Under the pieces are notes generated by a model. It saw only the letters and a program-made list of their open reading frames with translations, searched no databases and was not told the origin of the DNA. From Gammaproteobacteria bacterium (GTDB lineage: Bacteria > Pseudomonadota > Gammaproteobacteria > JAJRRL01): 60,748 nt of DNA. How positions within the stretch are numbered: the first letter of the stretch is position 1; every line of letters begins with the position of its first letter. Shown piece after piece: positions 35,080 through 42,340 of this stretch. The translations under genes and the position numbers were made by a program. The stretch spans positions 1-60,748 of the forward strand of contig JAJRRL010000025.1 in assembly GCA_024279495.1 (NCBI GenBank), read 5' to 3'.

Positions 35080-36037
35080 AATGCATCCCCAACCTTACCA
35101 ATAACGACACAACAATCACAATGGCACCTCCGGTGATTGTTAAAATTACCCGATCGTAAGCCACCACACTATGATCAAGCATATAAATCATCATAATAAT
35201 GAATAACTCGACTACAACGGTTCGCCAAACATAACAAAAACCCAAGGTAAAAAAGACAAAAAGAAACGTAAACAAAATCACGCAATTTAGCCAAAATATT
35301 TTTGGCAGCCAAGACAAAAACCACACCATCAAAACCGCACCAGCAGTATTCGCCAAGATACGCCAAAGCGATCGCTTAACCGTCTGCTCATGAGACCCTC
35401 TTATCACCAACATGATGGTTAAGGGTATCCAATAAAGATGAACGATCTGTGTGTGATGCTGAAACAAATAAACAATAGCCTCTCCAACAATCAAACTCAC
35501 CACTACTAGCAATGCTTTTTCGAATCGGTGTGGGCTAACAGGCGATGCTTTCATAGGAAGATTGGCATATATTTTCCCTTCAACCAGATGATGTAAGGCT
35601 GCATAAGCAATCGCAATGATGCCAGCATAAAGCAAATAGTCTCCCACATGGCCGTGCTGGTAAGGCAAGGATAAAAAACAAAAAAACGTTACCACGGCTG
35701 TCACTGTGGCATTAAGCGTTGCTTCTCGCTTCGAAAAATAAAAAGCACACCCAGCTAGACATATGGCCAACACCTTTGAGCCAATGGGAAAATGAAACCC
35801 TACAGAACCGCCCACTGCAACAGCAAGCACCGCCACGCTGGCGGCAAACAATACAAACCAACTTGGTTTTCGTTGAGGAAAAAAATTAGCAAGACAAGCC
35901 ATCGCGGATATATTTAACACGATCATAAGTGTCTGCTCATTTGAGCCATACCATGAAAACAAAACGACCACAACGATACAAAACAAGGTGTTACGTATGG
36001 CTTCAAATAAAAAAATCCGCTTTGCTATCATGCCCAT
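35048..36037 (-). CDS. FUSC-family inner membrane protein (half-size)
   Basis: 329 residues with about ten hydrophobic helices. YWIPLTIMLVIRGSHEQTVK followed by SLWRILANTAGAV matches the FUSC signature (YW-x-P-L-T-x-...-R-x-x-G-T-x-x-G) of aromatic-acid and fusaric-acid efflux proteins. Full-length members have a large soluble domain that is absent, so this is a membrane-only version, probably an exporter component with unknown substrate. Overlaps rsmE tail to tail by 32 nt. Confidence 0.75.
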   Translation of the reverse strand: MGMIAKRIFLFEAIRNTLFCIVVVVLFSWYGSNEQTLMIVLNISAMACLANFFPQRKPSWFVLFAASVAVLAVAVGGSVGFHFPIGSKVLAICLAGCAFYFSKREATLNATVTAVVTFFCFLSLPYQHGHVGDYLLYAGIIAIAYAALHHLVEGKIYANLPMKASPVSPHRFEKALLVVVSLIVGEAIVYLFQHHTQIVHLYWIPLTIMLVIRGSHEQTVKRSLWRILANTAGAVLMVWFLSWLPKIFWLNCVILFTFLFVFFTLGFCYVWRTVVVELFIIMMIYMLDHSVVAYDRVILTITGGAIVIVVSLLVRLGMHFKRSRCCHPT

Positions 36038-36209
36038 ACCTCAGGGAGCCATCAATAAGTGTAAATCATAGCAAACCTTCTCTCTTTTTTCGAATCACCC
36101 TTCAAGAGGAACACTCAGCAACTCCTTGTAATTGTCGGGAATTCACGGGTTGACTTAATTTTTCTTTGTGCTCTACTAGAGCAATGAGTACATAAACAAG
36201 GAGCACCTC

Positions 36210-36680
36210 ATGATCAAAAACACCCTCGTAGCAATAGCCGCATTCAGCGCCCTCAGCCTTGGTTCAGCCTTTGCTTCCTCGTATACATACAGTAATTTCT
36301 TTTTCTATGGAGAAAACTCAGACCCTACTGTTTCTCAAGTGCATTCTGGTGGATCCATTTCCACAATACAAGCGGACGATAGCAACGTCTTTGTAATGCC
36401 TACCGGAGCAACCCCAACCACATCCTTTGGCAACTACATTAACATAACATTCAGCTATCAAAATCATACTTGCCAGCTGTCTTTCAACGGCTTAGATCTA
36501 GCAGCGAACACCGCTCCCAGATCTATTTGCTGCCCCAACTTCGATAATAGCTTGCAAGCAGGGGTGCTCTCATTTAAGCAAGACCACCTTATTTCAAGCG
36601 CCGATCTTCGTAGCGATGGAAGCTTTAACATGCCAGCAAATATAAACATGCATATGTTCATCAACAGCTGCGCATCATGA
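36210..36680 (+). CDS. Small secreted Cys-containing protein, family S1
   Basis: 156 residues with a classical Sec signal peptide (KNTLVAIAAFSALSLGSAFA, cleavage near 22). The mature part is Ser/Asn-rich, probably beta, with cysteines in HTCQLSFNGLDL, RSICCPNFDN and the C-terminal NSCAS. It is a paralogue of the protein at 38786-39319: both have YxNxxC-x-LSFxGxxL then a CCPxx pair and a terminal Cys. AAGGAG precedes the ATG and a strong terminator follows, so it is a single-gene unit. Function unknown; an envelope or host-facing protein stabilised by disulfides is likely. Confidence 0.75.
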   Translation: MIKNTLVAIAAFSALSLGSAFASSYTYSNFFFYGENSDPTVSQVHSGGSISTIQADDSNVFVMPTGATPTTSFGNYINITFSYQNHTCQLSFNGLDLAANTAPRSICCPNFDNSLQAGVLSFKQDHLISSADLRSDGSFNMPANINMHMFINSCAS

Positions 36681-36708
36681 GTCGTTCTTAAGCTTTAGCA
36701 CAAGAACG

Positions 36709-36738
36709 AAAAAGCCCCCTTATGTGGGCTTTTTTTTT
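36709..36738 (+). terminator. Rho-independent terminator
   Basis: AAAAAGCCC, loop CCTTATGT, GGGCTTTTTTTTT. It follows the secreted-protein gene by about 30 nt. Confidence 0.9.
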
Positions 36739-36790
36739 GGAATCGCGCTTGTTACAATTCCTTTTTACAGTCCACAAAGAGGTTATATTC

Positions 36791-37381
36791 ATGCTTGCTA
36801 ATATCACCCCCTTTCTTCTTTTTACCATTGTTTCTAGCATTACTCCCGGCGCGAATAACTTTCTCATGCTCAACAACTCACTCAAGCACGGAATCAAACG
36901 ATGCATCCCTCACTACCTCGGCATTTGCTTTGGTTTTGGTGTCATGGTCTTTTTAATCTCTCTGCTTGGCGGAGCTCTTTTTCATCAATTCCCTTGGATA
37001 AAAACGGCGATGCAAGTATTATCTTGCTTACTGATTGTCTATCTTGCCTGGATTATCTTTTTTAGCAGCTCCACCAACAAAAAATTTGGCAGCAAACCCT
37101 TTACCTTTGTTCAAGCCTGTCTTTTTCAGTGGATCAACCCTAAGGCATGGGCCATGATCATGGCAGCCATTAGTCTATATCATCTCTATAGCTCACCTTT
37201 TAAAAACGCTTTCGCCATGGGTTTGGTGTATGCCATCGTCTGTTTAGTTTGTGTTGGGGTTTGGCTTATAGCGGGTGAAACACTGAAACGTTTTGTCAGC
37301 AACGAAAAACACATGACCCTCATCAATCGAATACTCGCCATCTTGCTTGTACTCTCACTAGGTTTAGAGTTTTTGATTTAG
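36791..37381 (+). CDS. LysE/RhtB family exporter
   Basis: Inner-membrane amino-acid exporter family. The 196 residues form about six helices. The N-terminal signature ITPGANNFLMLNNSLKHGIK and the mid-protein ACLFQWINPKAWAMIMAA are characteristic of LysE/RhtB. MLANITPF at 36791 has AGAGG 8 nt upstream; the longer frame from 36722 would start within the preceding terminator and is rejected. Substrate unknown. Convergent with the ATPase gene, 6 nt apart. Confidence 0.88.
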   Translation: MLANITPFLLFTIVSSITPGANNFLMLNNSLKHGIKRCIPHYLGICFGFGVMVFLISLLGGALFHQFPWIKTAMQVLSCLLIVYLAWIIFFSSSTNKKFGSKPFTFVQACLFQWINPKAWAMIMAAISLYHLYSSPFKNAFAMGLVYAIVCLVCVGVWLIAGETLKRFVSNEKHMTLINRILAILLVLSLGLEFLI

Positions 37382-37387
37382 TATTTT

Positions 37388-38509
37388 TTATAGATAAAGC
37401 TCTTTAAGAAAATTAATCGCTTTTACTATGCTGATATCATCAACCATTCTTTCTAAAGTCAACTCCTTGACAAGTTGGGTAGCTTCTAGACTATATTTCT
37501 GATGGAAATAGTATACGTTTTTATCGAGCGACGCATCAGCATACTTGGCTTCTATAATTCTCTCAATGCGACCATCTTTCACTAAGGCAAAATCAACTTC
37601 TTTTTTTTCTTTTGTTCTTAAGTAATGTACACGACACTCTTCTGCTAAGTAGTCCCTTCTTGCATAAGCGCTTTTCAACAACGACATTGCCACTAAATTT
37701 TCGAATTGAGCTCCTTTATCTCCAAGTACAAGGCCAGTATCGAAAAAATAAATTTTTGGTTCTTTTAAAATGCTTCGTGCGATGCTCTTGTTATAAGGTG
37801 TTACTCGAAAAACAATATATAAGGATTCTAACACATCAATATATTTTTTTACTGTTACAGATGCAATATTTAGATCTTCTGAAAGACTTCGATAGGATAC
37901 CGGTGACCCAACTCGATGCTGCAGAAGAGTTAACAGGGTTCGCATAGCTCCTAAATTTTTAATGTTATCGAAATCAAGCACATCGACTGTAATCAGGCTG
38001 TTAATGTATTCCTGACGCCACCTTTTTGCATCAACACTGGATTCCGAAAAATACGGTTCCGGAAAACCACTACGTGATAACAACCTATTTATATCTAAAG
38101 GTTGATCAAGCTGACTTAACTCAGAAAGAGAAAATGGCAACAGGTGGTGAACAAAATAGCGCCCCGCTAGCGAATCTCCTGCTTGCTTAAAGGCATCTAA
38201 TCTGGCGCTGCCTGTAACAATAATCTTTAAGTGAGCTGATTTAGTATCATAAAGCCCTTTCAGATAATTTTTCCACTCGGGCATTTTATGCAGCTCATCT
38301 AAAATTAGAAGCTCAGTATCAGCCAACCAGCCTTTTTCAATCATTTGCTCGCGATGCATGATGTTATCGTAGTTGAGATAAACCGGTCGCTCGAAATGCT
38401 CGGCGACTCGTTTAGCCAACCATGTTTTACCCGCTTGGCGTGGGCCCACAATAAGGACCATTTTTTTATTGAGATCCGCAAGGATCGCTTCTGTCTGTAC
38501 TCGTTCCAT
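37388..38509 (-). CDS. AAA_14/DUF4143 ATPase with leaderless promoter
   Basis: 373 residues. N-terminal P-loop ATPase (LIVGPRQAGKTWLAKRVAE, Walker A; LLILDELHKM, Walker B; KIIVTGSARLDAFK, sensor), then a winged-helix-like segment (LSEDLNIASVTVKKYIDVLES) and the DUF4143 nuclease-like domain (FENLVAMSLLKSA, EVDFALVKDGRIERIIEAKY, with the D-ExK pattern of PD-(D/E)XK folds). Such genes are common mobile accessory genes of unclear role. The start MERVQTEAIL at 38509 is fixed by a TTGACT-16-TATAAT promoter whose start point falls on the ATG. Confidence 0.9.
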   Translation of the reverse strand: MERVQTEAILADLNKKMVLIVGPRQAGKTWLAKRVAEHFERPVYLNYDNIMHREQMIEKGWLADTELLILDELHKMPEWKNYLKGLYDTKSAHLKIIVTGSARLDAFKQAGDSLAGRYFVHHLLPFSLSELSQLDQPLDINRLLSRSGFPEPYFSESSVDAKRWRQEYINSLITVDVLDFDNIKNLGAMRTLLTLLQHRVGSPVSYRSLSEDLNIASVTVKKYIDVLESLYIVFRVTPYNKSIARSILKEPKIYFFDTGLVLGDKGAQFENLVAMSLLKSAYARRDYLAEECRVHYLRTKEKKEVDFALVKDGRIERIIEAKYADASLDKNVYYFHQKYSLEATQLVKELTLERMVDDISIVKAINFLKELYL

Positions 38510-38512
38510 ATT

Positions 38513-38574
38513 GACTATTATAAGTCGTAACTCACAATAGTCAAGACCATTGTGCATTTCACTTTACAATAGTC
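38513..38574 (-). promoter_or_regulatory. Promoter with operator array for the AAA_14 ATPase gene
   Basis: Minus-strand -35 TTGACT (38539-38544), 16 nt, -10 TATAAT (38517-38522), then 7 nt to the ATG: a leaderless layout. Four alternating half-sites of GACTATTGT type lie at 38513-38519 (GACTATT), 38534-38542 (ACAATAGTC), 38545-38553 (GACCATTGT) and 38566-38574 (ACAATAGTC). They cover the -35 and -10 and are spaced about 21, 11 and 21 nt, consistent with binding on one DNA face, probably by a repressor. Confidence 0.6.
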
Positions 38575-38684
38575 GATATTTTGCCGCCCTTTACCCCAAT
38601 TTTAGCATCACACTTTTCCTGCCCTCCAAGAAAAAAATGCTTAACTGTTTGATTTCAAACACTTTGAGTCTTCAGGGGCTCTCT

Positions 38685-38702
38685 TTTCAAGTACACTTGA
38701 AA
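38685..38702. promoter_or_regulatory. 18-nt perfect palindrome
   Basis: TTTCAAGT AC ACTTGAAA, 84 nt before the secreted-protein gene at 38786. It looks like an operator; the binding protein is unknown. The rest of 38575-38785 shows nothing recognisable. Confidence 0.4.
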
Positions 38703-38785
38703 TTTAAGCTAAGCCATTGCCCTAAAATAAGAGATGTGTAAACATACCATTACTGCTTTCATCCATTTACTCCAAGGCCAATATC

Positions 38786-39319
38786 ATGACAAAAACAGCG
38801 CGCGGCTTACTTCTGCTTTCCGGATTAATCCTTACTTGTGCAAATGCAATGGCTTCTCACACATACAGCTTAATCACCCTCACCGATACAGGCGGTGAGA
38901 ACGTTCATTTTGCCACCTCTAATCTTCAATCAAACGGAAACATAACCGTCACTTCACATAATGGCGGCGTCGCCAATGGTGTTTTAATTGCTTACCCTAA
39001 CGACAAATCCATCGCCTCATCCAACCACCTTAAATTCACACTCACCTACAACAACCAATCATGCGACCTCTCGTTTTCTGGCTCTGAGTTGATGCCAAAA
39101 TATAATGCGACTACCGAAAATTCCACCGCCTCTTCTTTTTGTTGCCCCGGCATGAAAGATGTTGAGCTGATGGTTGTGGGATTCAAAGATTTTCCCGTCA
39201 CCATTCCAGATTCTATCTTCTACGACAACAAAGACCTAAACGACATCTACGGCGATACCATTATAGATAGCATTCCTCTCAAGAATATTCGCATGAAGGA
39301 ATACAAAAACCAATGTTGA
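38786..39319 (+). CDS. Small secreted Cys-containing protein, family S1
   Basis: 177 residues with signal peptide (GLLLLSGLILTCANAMA, cleavage near 24). Mature part Thr/Ser/Asn-rich, with cysteines in NQSCDLSFSGSEL, SSFCCPGMKD and the final NQC. Paralogue of 36210-36680 with the same cysteine layout. AAGG lies about 9 nt before the ATG. Tail-to-tail with nsrR. Function unknown. Confidence 0.72.
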   Translation: MTKTARGLLLLSGLILTCANAMASHTYSLITLTDTGGENVHFATSNLQSNGNITVTSHNGGVANGVLIAYPNDKSIASSNHLKFTLTYNNQSCDLSFSGSELMPKYNATTENSTASSFCCPGMKDVELMVVGFKDFPVTIPDSIFYDNKDLNDIYGDTIIDSIPLKNIRMKEYKNQC

Positions 39320-39332
39320 CAGACAACCTTTC

Positions 39333-39779
39333 CTAATGACGATTTTTATTCTTAAGTAAAATATGACTTAGCTCCACCTGATTTTTTACAATATCTTTTA
39401 AAGTGTACTGCTCAAGAGTTTGAAAAAAATTATCTTTTGCTTCTTGTAAAATATGCTTTAACTTACAAACAGGTGCTATCCGGCATGATTTTTTAGATTG
39501 ATCAAAACATTCAACAATAAAAAAATTATTTTCTAGTTGCTTAACAAGATGGCCAATATTAATCAATTCAGGTGTCGTATTAAGTAATAGCCCACCATGC
39601 TTACCCCGAATCGTTTTTAAAACATTAAGTTGACCTAAGCGGTGTGCAACCTTCATTAAATGATTTTTCGAAATACGGTAACTATCAGCTATTTCAGTAA
39701 TAGTGCATACATCACCATCGCGTACTGCGATGTATATAAGTGTACGTAAGGCATAATCTGTAAATTGTGTGAGTTGCAT
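39333..39779 (-). CDS. nsrR: Rrf2-family nitric oxide-sensing repressor NsrR
   Basis: Transcription repressor with an iron-sulfur cluster that is destroyed by nitric oxide. The 148 residues begin MQLTQFTDYALRTLIYIA, as in NsrR, have a winged helix (YRISKNHLMKVAHRLG, TIRGKHGGLLL) and three cluster cysteines at 91, 99 and 105 (VECFDQ, KSCRIAPVCKL). E. coli NsrR has Cys91, 96 and 102, so the pattern fits. It is transcribed away from the globin operon, and a perfect NsrR-type palindrome sits between them, so it should repress the operon and perhaps itself. Confidence 0.93.
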   Translation of the reverse strand: MQLTQFTDYALRTLIYIAVRDGDVCTITEIADSYRISKNHLMKVAHRLGQLNVLKTIRGKHGGLLLNTTPELINIGHLVKQLENNFFIVECFDQSKKSCRIAPVCKLKHILQEAKDNFFQTLEQYTLKDIVKNQVELSHILLKNKNRH

Positions 39780-39801
39780 AATACCACGCCCTCAAAAAAC
39801 A

Positions 39802-39830
39802 TTGCATTGTAAGGTCACATGTCATAAGAT
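39802..39830 (+). promoter_or_regulatory. Predicted promoter of the globin-reductase operon
   Basis: TTGCAT (39802-39807), 17 nt, TAAGAT (39825-39830). The -10 box overlaps the NsrR palindrome, the arrangement expected for direct repression. Confidence 0.55.
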
Positions 39831-39848
39831 GTATTTTAAATACATCTT
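39826..39848. promoter_or_regulatory. NsrR operator, perfect palindrome
   Basis: Two 11-nt arms AAGATGTATTT and AAATACATCTT around a central T, exactly palindromic. This agrees with the published gammaproteobacterial NsrR consensus (AAGATGCATTT arm type) with one T for C per arm. It lies between divergent nsrR and globin genes, overlapping the globin -10. Confidence 0.85.
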
Positions 39849-39879
39849 ATCGCACGCTTGTTGCTAGGAGCTAACTACC

Positions 39880-40251
39880 ATGAATGATACTACACTTTTT
39901 GAACGCTTGGGTGGCGAAAATGCAGTTAATGCTGCTGTTGACATCTTTTACCGCAAAGTGCTTGCTGATGATCGTGTCAATGGCTATTTTGATGGCGTGG
40001 ACATGGAAAAACAAATTCAAAAGCAAAAAGGATTCTTAACCATGGTCTTTGGCGGACCGAATAATTATACTGGCAAAGACATGCGCGAAGGCCACAAACA
40101 TCTAGTTCTAAAAGGGCTTAATGATTCACATGTTGACATCATCATTGAACATCTTGGTAGTACATTGCAAGAACTCGGCGCTAAAGATGAAGACATCACC
40201 GAAGTTGCTGCGATTGCCAATAGTGTTCGAAATGACGTCTTAAATCGTTAA
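39880..40251 (+). CDS. Group 1 truncated haemoglobin
   Basis: 123-residue haem globin of the TrHbN/GlbN type, expected to bind O2 and detoxify NO to nitrate. Visible marks: TLFERLGGENAVNAAVDIFY with the B10 tyrosine at 24, the GFLTMVFGGPNNYTGKDM loop typical of group 1, and the proximal histidine within REGHKHL (His72 or His74). The tail NSVRNDVLNR matches cyanobacterial GlbN. Preceded by AGGAG-like CTAGGAG and followed after 4 nt by a reductase gene, forming an NsrR-controlled pair. Confidence 0.93.
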   Translation: MNDTTLFERLGGENAVNAAVDIFYRKVLADDRVNGYFDGVDMEKQIQKQKGFLTMVFGGPNNYTGKDMREGHKHLVLKGLNDSHVDIIIEHLGSTLQELGAKDEDITEVAAIANSVRNDVLNR

Positions 40252-40255
40252 TCGT

Positions 40256-41221
40256 ATGTCGAGCATTACCTTAAATAAGCAATCCTATACTGTTGAAGAC
40301 AATGATTCGGTTTTAGATACCCTTTTAAAGAATGGGGTCGACTACCCCCATTCTTGCAAAATAGGTACGTGTCAATCATGCTTAACTAAGCTAGTAGATG
40401 GTACCGTTTCATCAGAATCTCAGCATGGATTAAAGCCAACACTAGTGGCACAAAATTATTTTCTTGCCTGTCAATGCAATCCTGAAAATAATATTGTTAT
40501 AGCACGAGCAAATGAAAACGCTGTTTCAACACCTTCGAAAATAATAAAATTATCCCACCTTAATGCAAATGTGTTATGTGTACGGCTGTCAATAGATAAC
40601 CCAAACCTTTTTAAGGCGGGACAATACATTAACCTTGTTGCCTCTGATAGTCTTGTTCGCAGCTACTCAATAGCAGACATTCAATCAAACTATTTAGAAT
40701 TACATGTAAAATTAATACCAAATGGACTCATGAGTCATTGGCTAAGCACCGTAGCAAAGATTGGCACAGCTGCCCATATTAGAGGACCTTTAGGCGAGTG
40801 CTTTTATTATAATACTGACAATGAAACATTCCCCATTGTTTTAGCAGGTACCGGCACAGGCTTAGCACCACTTATCGGTATAGCACAAGATGCTTTAGCC
40901 CATAAGCATCAAGGGGAAATTATTCTTATTCATGGTGGTGTCGATGAAACTGACTTATATCTACACGACACATTGTGTGCCATACAAAAAGCCCATTCAA
41001 ATTTTACTTATGCGCCTTGCGTACTCCATAAAAGTAATGGAATCGAACAGGCATCTATAGATAAAATACTTATTAAAAATCTCTGTGGTATCATGCATGA
41101 AGTACAACTTTTTATATGCGGCCCCACTGAAACGACTAACAAAATGAAAACTGAAGCCTTTTTGGCAGGAGTCCCATCAGCTTCTATTCACAGTGATGCT
41201 TTCATAACGCTCAAGTCATAA
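40256..41221 (+). CDS. Ferredoxin-domain FAD/NAD(P)H oxidoreductase, partner of the globin
   Basis: 321 residues in three parts. An N-terminal plant-type [2Fe-2S] ferredoxin (residues ~1-85) has cysteines at 34, 39, 42 and 72 (HSCKIGTCQSC and LACQC). An FAD domain follows with VRSYSIAD (RxYS). The NAD(P)-binding domain has LAGTGTGLAPLIGIA and a C-terminal ICGPTE. This is the architecture of phenol-hydroxylase-type or CDP-glucoseen-type reductases. Coupled 4 nt behind the globin, it should reduce the ferric haem, making a two-protein equivalent of flavohaemoglobin Hmp. That coupling is inference. Confidence 0.88.
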   Translation: MSSITLNKQSYTVEDNDSVLDTLLKNGVDYPHSCKIGTCQSCLTKLVDGTVSSESQHGLKPTLVAQNYFLACQCNPENNIVIARANENAVSTPSKIIKLSHLNANVLCVRLSIDNPNLFKAGQYINLVASDSLVRSYSIADIQSNYLELHVKLIPNGLMSHWLSTVAKIGTAAHIRGPLGECFYYNTDNETFPIVLAGTGTGLAPLIGIAQDALAHKHQGEIILIHGGVDETDLYLHDTLCAIQKAHSNFTYAPCVLHKSNGIEQASIDKILIKNLCGIMHEVQLFICGPTETTNKMKTEAFLAGVPSASIHSDAFITLKS

Positions 41222-41276
41222 TCATTTTTAAAAAGTCGGGATGAACAAATAAATAATTACCTTGGAAACTGATCTT

Positions 41277-41612
41277 ATGAAAACCACTGCGATACTTTTT
41301 TTAACATTTTTTTCCGCTAGTGTAGCCGTGGCTGACTCAACATTCACATTAATCAACAACAGTGACTATCACTTGTCTCTCGCTGGGTTTGATGAGAAGG
41401 GCGGCACACATTTAGCAAGTGCTTCTTGCGGATCGCGACAGAGCTCTCGCAAACCAAAATCCTGCACCCTCTCATTTCCAGAGGGAATTACATATATTCA
41501 ACTCTCAAACAGACCACGTTGGTCGCTGGAATCTAGCCATGGCTTCAATGGCAGGATTATTTATTGCACTGGCTTGGGGTGGGACACCATAAGCCAATGT
41601 GTATTTATTTGA
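41277..41612 (+). CDS. Small secreted Cys-containing protein, family S2
   Basis: 111 residues with a signal peptide (TAILFLTFFSASVAVA, cleavage near 19). Mature N-terminus STFTLINNSDYHLSLAGFD, then SASCGSRQSSRKPKSCTLSF and further cysteines near the end (IYCTGLG, SQCVFI). Paralogue of 43483-43890 (shared STFTxxN, FDxKxG, Cys spacing). MKTTAIL at 41277 has GGAAA 9 nt upstream; the ORF from 41262 is unlikely to be the start. Fifty-five nt after the reductase gene, possibly on the same transcript. Function unknown. Confidence 0.68.
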   Translation: MKTTAILFLTFFSASVAVADSTFTLINNSDYHLSLAGFDEKGGTHLASASCGSRQSSRKPKSCTLSFPEGITYIQLSNRPRWSLESSHGFNGRIIYCTGLGWDTISQCVFI

Positions 41613-41648
41613 TGCAGGTGAATCACATATCGATAACCTCTAATGTGA

Positions 41649-41771
41649 TCTTCAAAACAGATACCATATCAACACACACCTCAAAAAATAGATGAAGCAG
41701 GTCATACGTCATGGCTGGAAAAGCCTGAGCTTGTGAAACAATACCTCTCCAATTTTTCTACTTCTCTTTAA
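41649..41771 (+). pseudogene. Relic of an alpha/beta-hydrolase gene (C-terminus only)
   Basis: Between a TGA at 41646 and a TAA at 41769-41771 one frame encodes about 40 residues including PYQHTPQKIDEAGHTSWLEK followed by PELVKQYL, the classic C-terminal histidine region of alpha/beta hydrolases (GH-x-S/T-x-x-E-x-P-E). No upstream part with the nucleophile elbow is present, so only the last exon-like scrap of the gene survives. Confidence 0.6.
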
Positions 41772-41848
41772 AAGAATAGATATCTACAAACCTGCTATTC
41801 TTATAAGGTATAGGGTTTCCCTATGACCCAGCATGGAGCAGCTCACTC

Positions 41849-42295
41849 ATGACAAAATTATTGGAAGCCTTACGAATTCTGCTCGTCGCAATAGGCTTTT
41901 TTATGGCGTACTGGATTCCCAATCACGCGGTGTTCTGGCTTCTTGCCTTAGTTTTCTTACCTTTAACTGGTTTAACGGCGATTGAATCTTTATTCTTTTC
42001 TAAAAAAGCCGCTTTAGCCAAAGGCTGGAAAGAGGGCAGCCCTTATCAAACACAGTCTGCTTTAAATAATTTAGCCACTGCACTAGCTGCTGTTATTGCC
42101 CTTCTCTTTCATTTTAACCCTCAAGCTCAAGCTGCTATTTGCCTCGTGGCTTTACTCTTTTTTGGCTTATCTAGCTTGAATCACTTGCGCGCTTACTTCA
42201 TTGACAAATCAGCGCCCATCCACGCTCAACGTTTTATCTTTACTATTTTCCTCTGGGTTTTTACTCTACCAACATTAAGCAAAGTGCTTTTTTAA
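41849..42295 (+). CDS. Small membrane protein resembling the DUF6790 family
   Basis: 148 residues with four hydrophobic helices (about 7-25, 27-47, 71-90, 94-111, with a further one near 125-145). The segment KGWKEGSPYQTQSALNNLAT between helices recalls the GW-x-x-SPFQ-x-E-x-x-x-x-N-L motif of DUF6790 membrane proteins, from memory. AGCAGC is the only upstream purine-rich sequence. Function unknown. Confidence 0.7.
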   Translation: MTKLLEALRILLVAIGFFMAYWIPNHAVFWLLALVFLPLTGLTAIESLFFSKKAALAKGWKEGSPYQTQSALNNLATALAAVIALLFHFNPQAQAAICLVALLFFGLSSLNHLRAYFIDKSAPIHAQRFIFTIFLWVFTLPTLSKVLF

Positions 42296-42340
42296 GAAGC
42301 TCTAAAAACGTCTGTCAATCAAAGCTTATTTGAAATACTG

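Noticed and set aside
36121-36180. Promoter for the secreted-protein gene at 36210 (TTGACT at 36150-36155)
   Set aside because: The -35 is good but no acceptable -10 lies 16-18 nt downstream (TACTAG at best).
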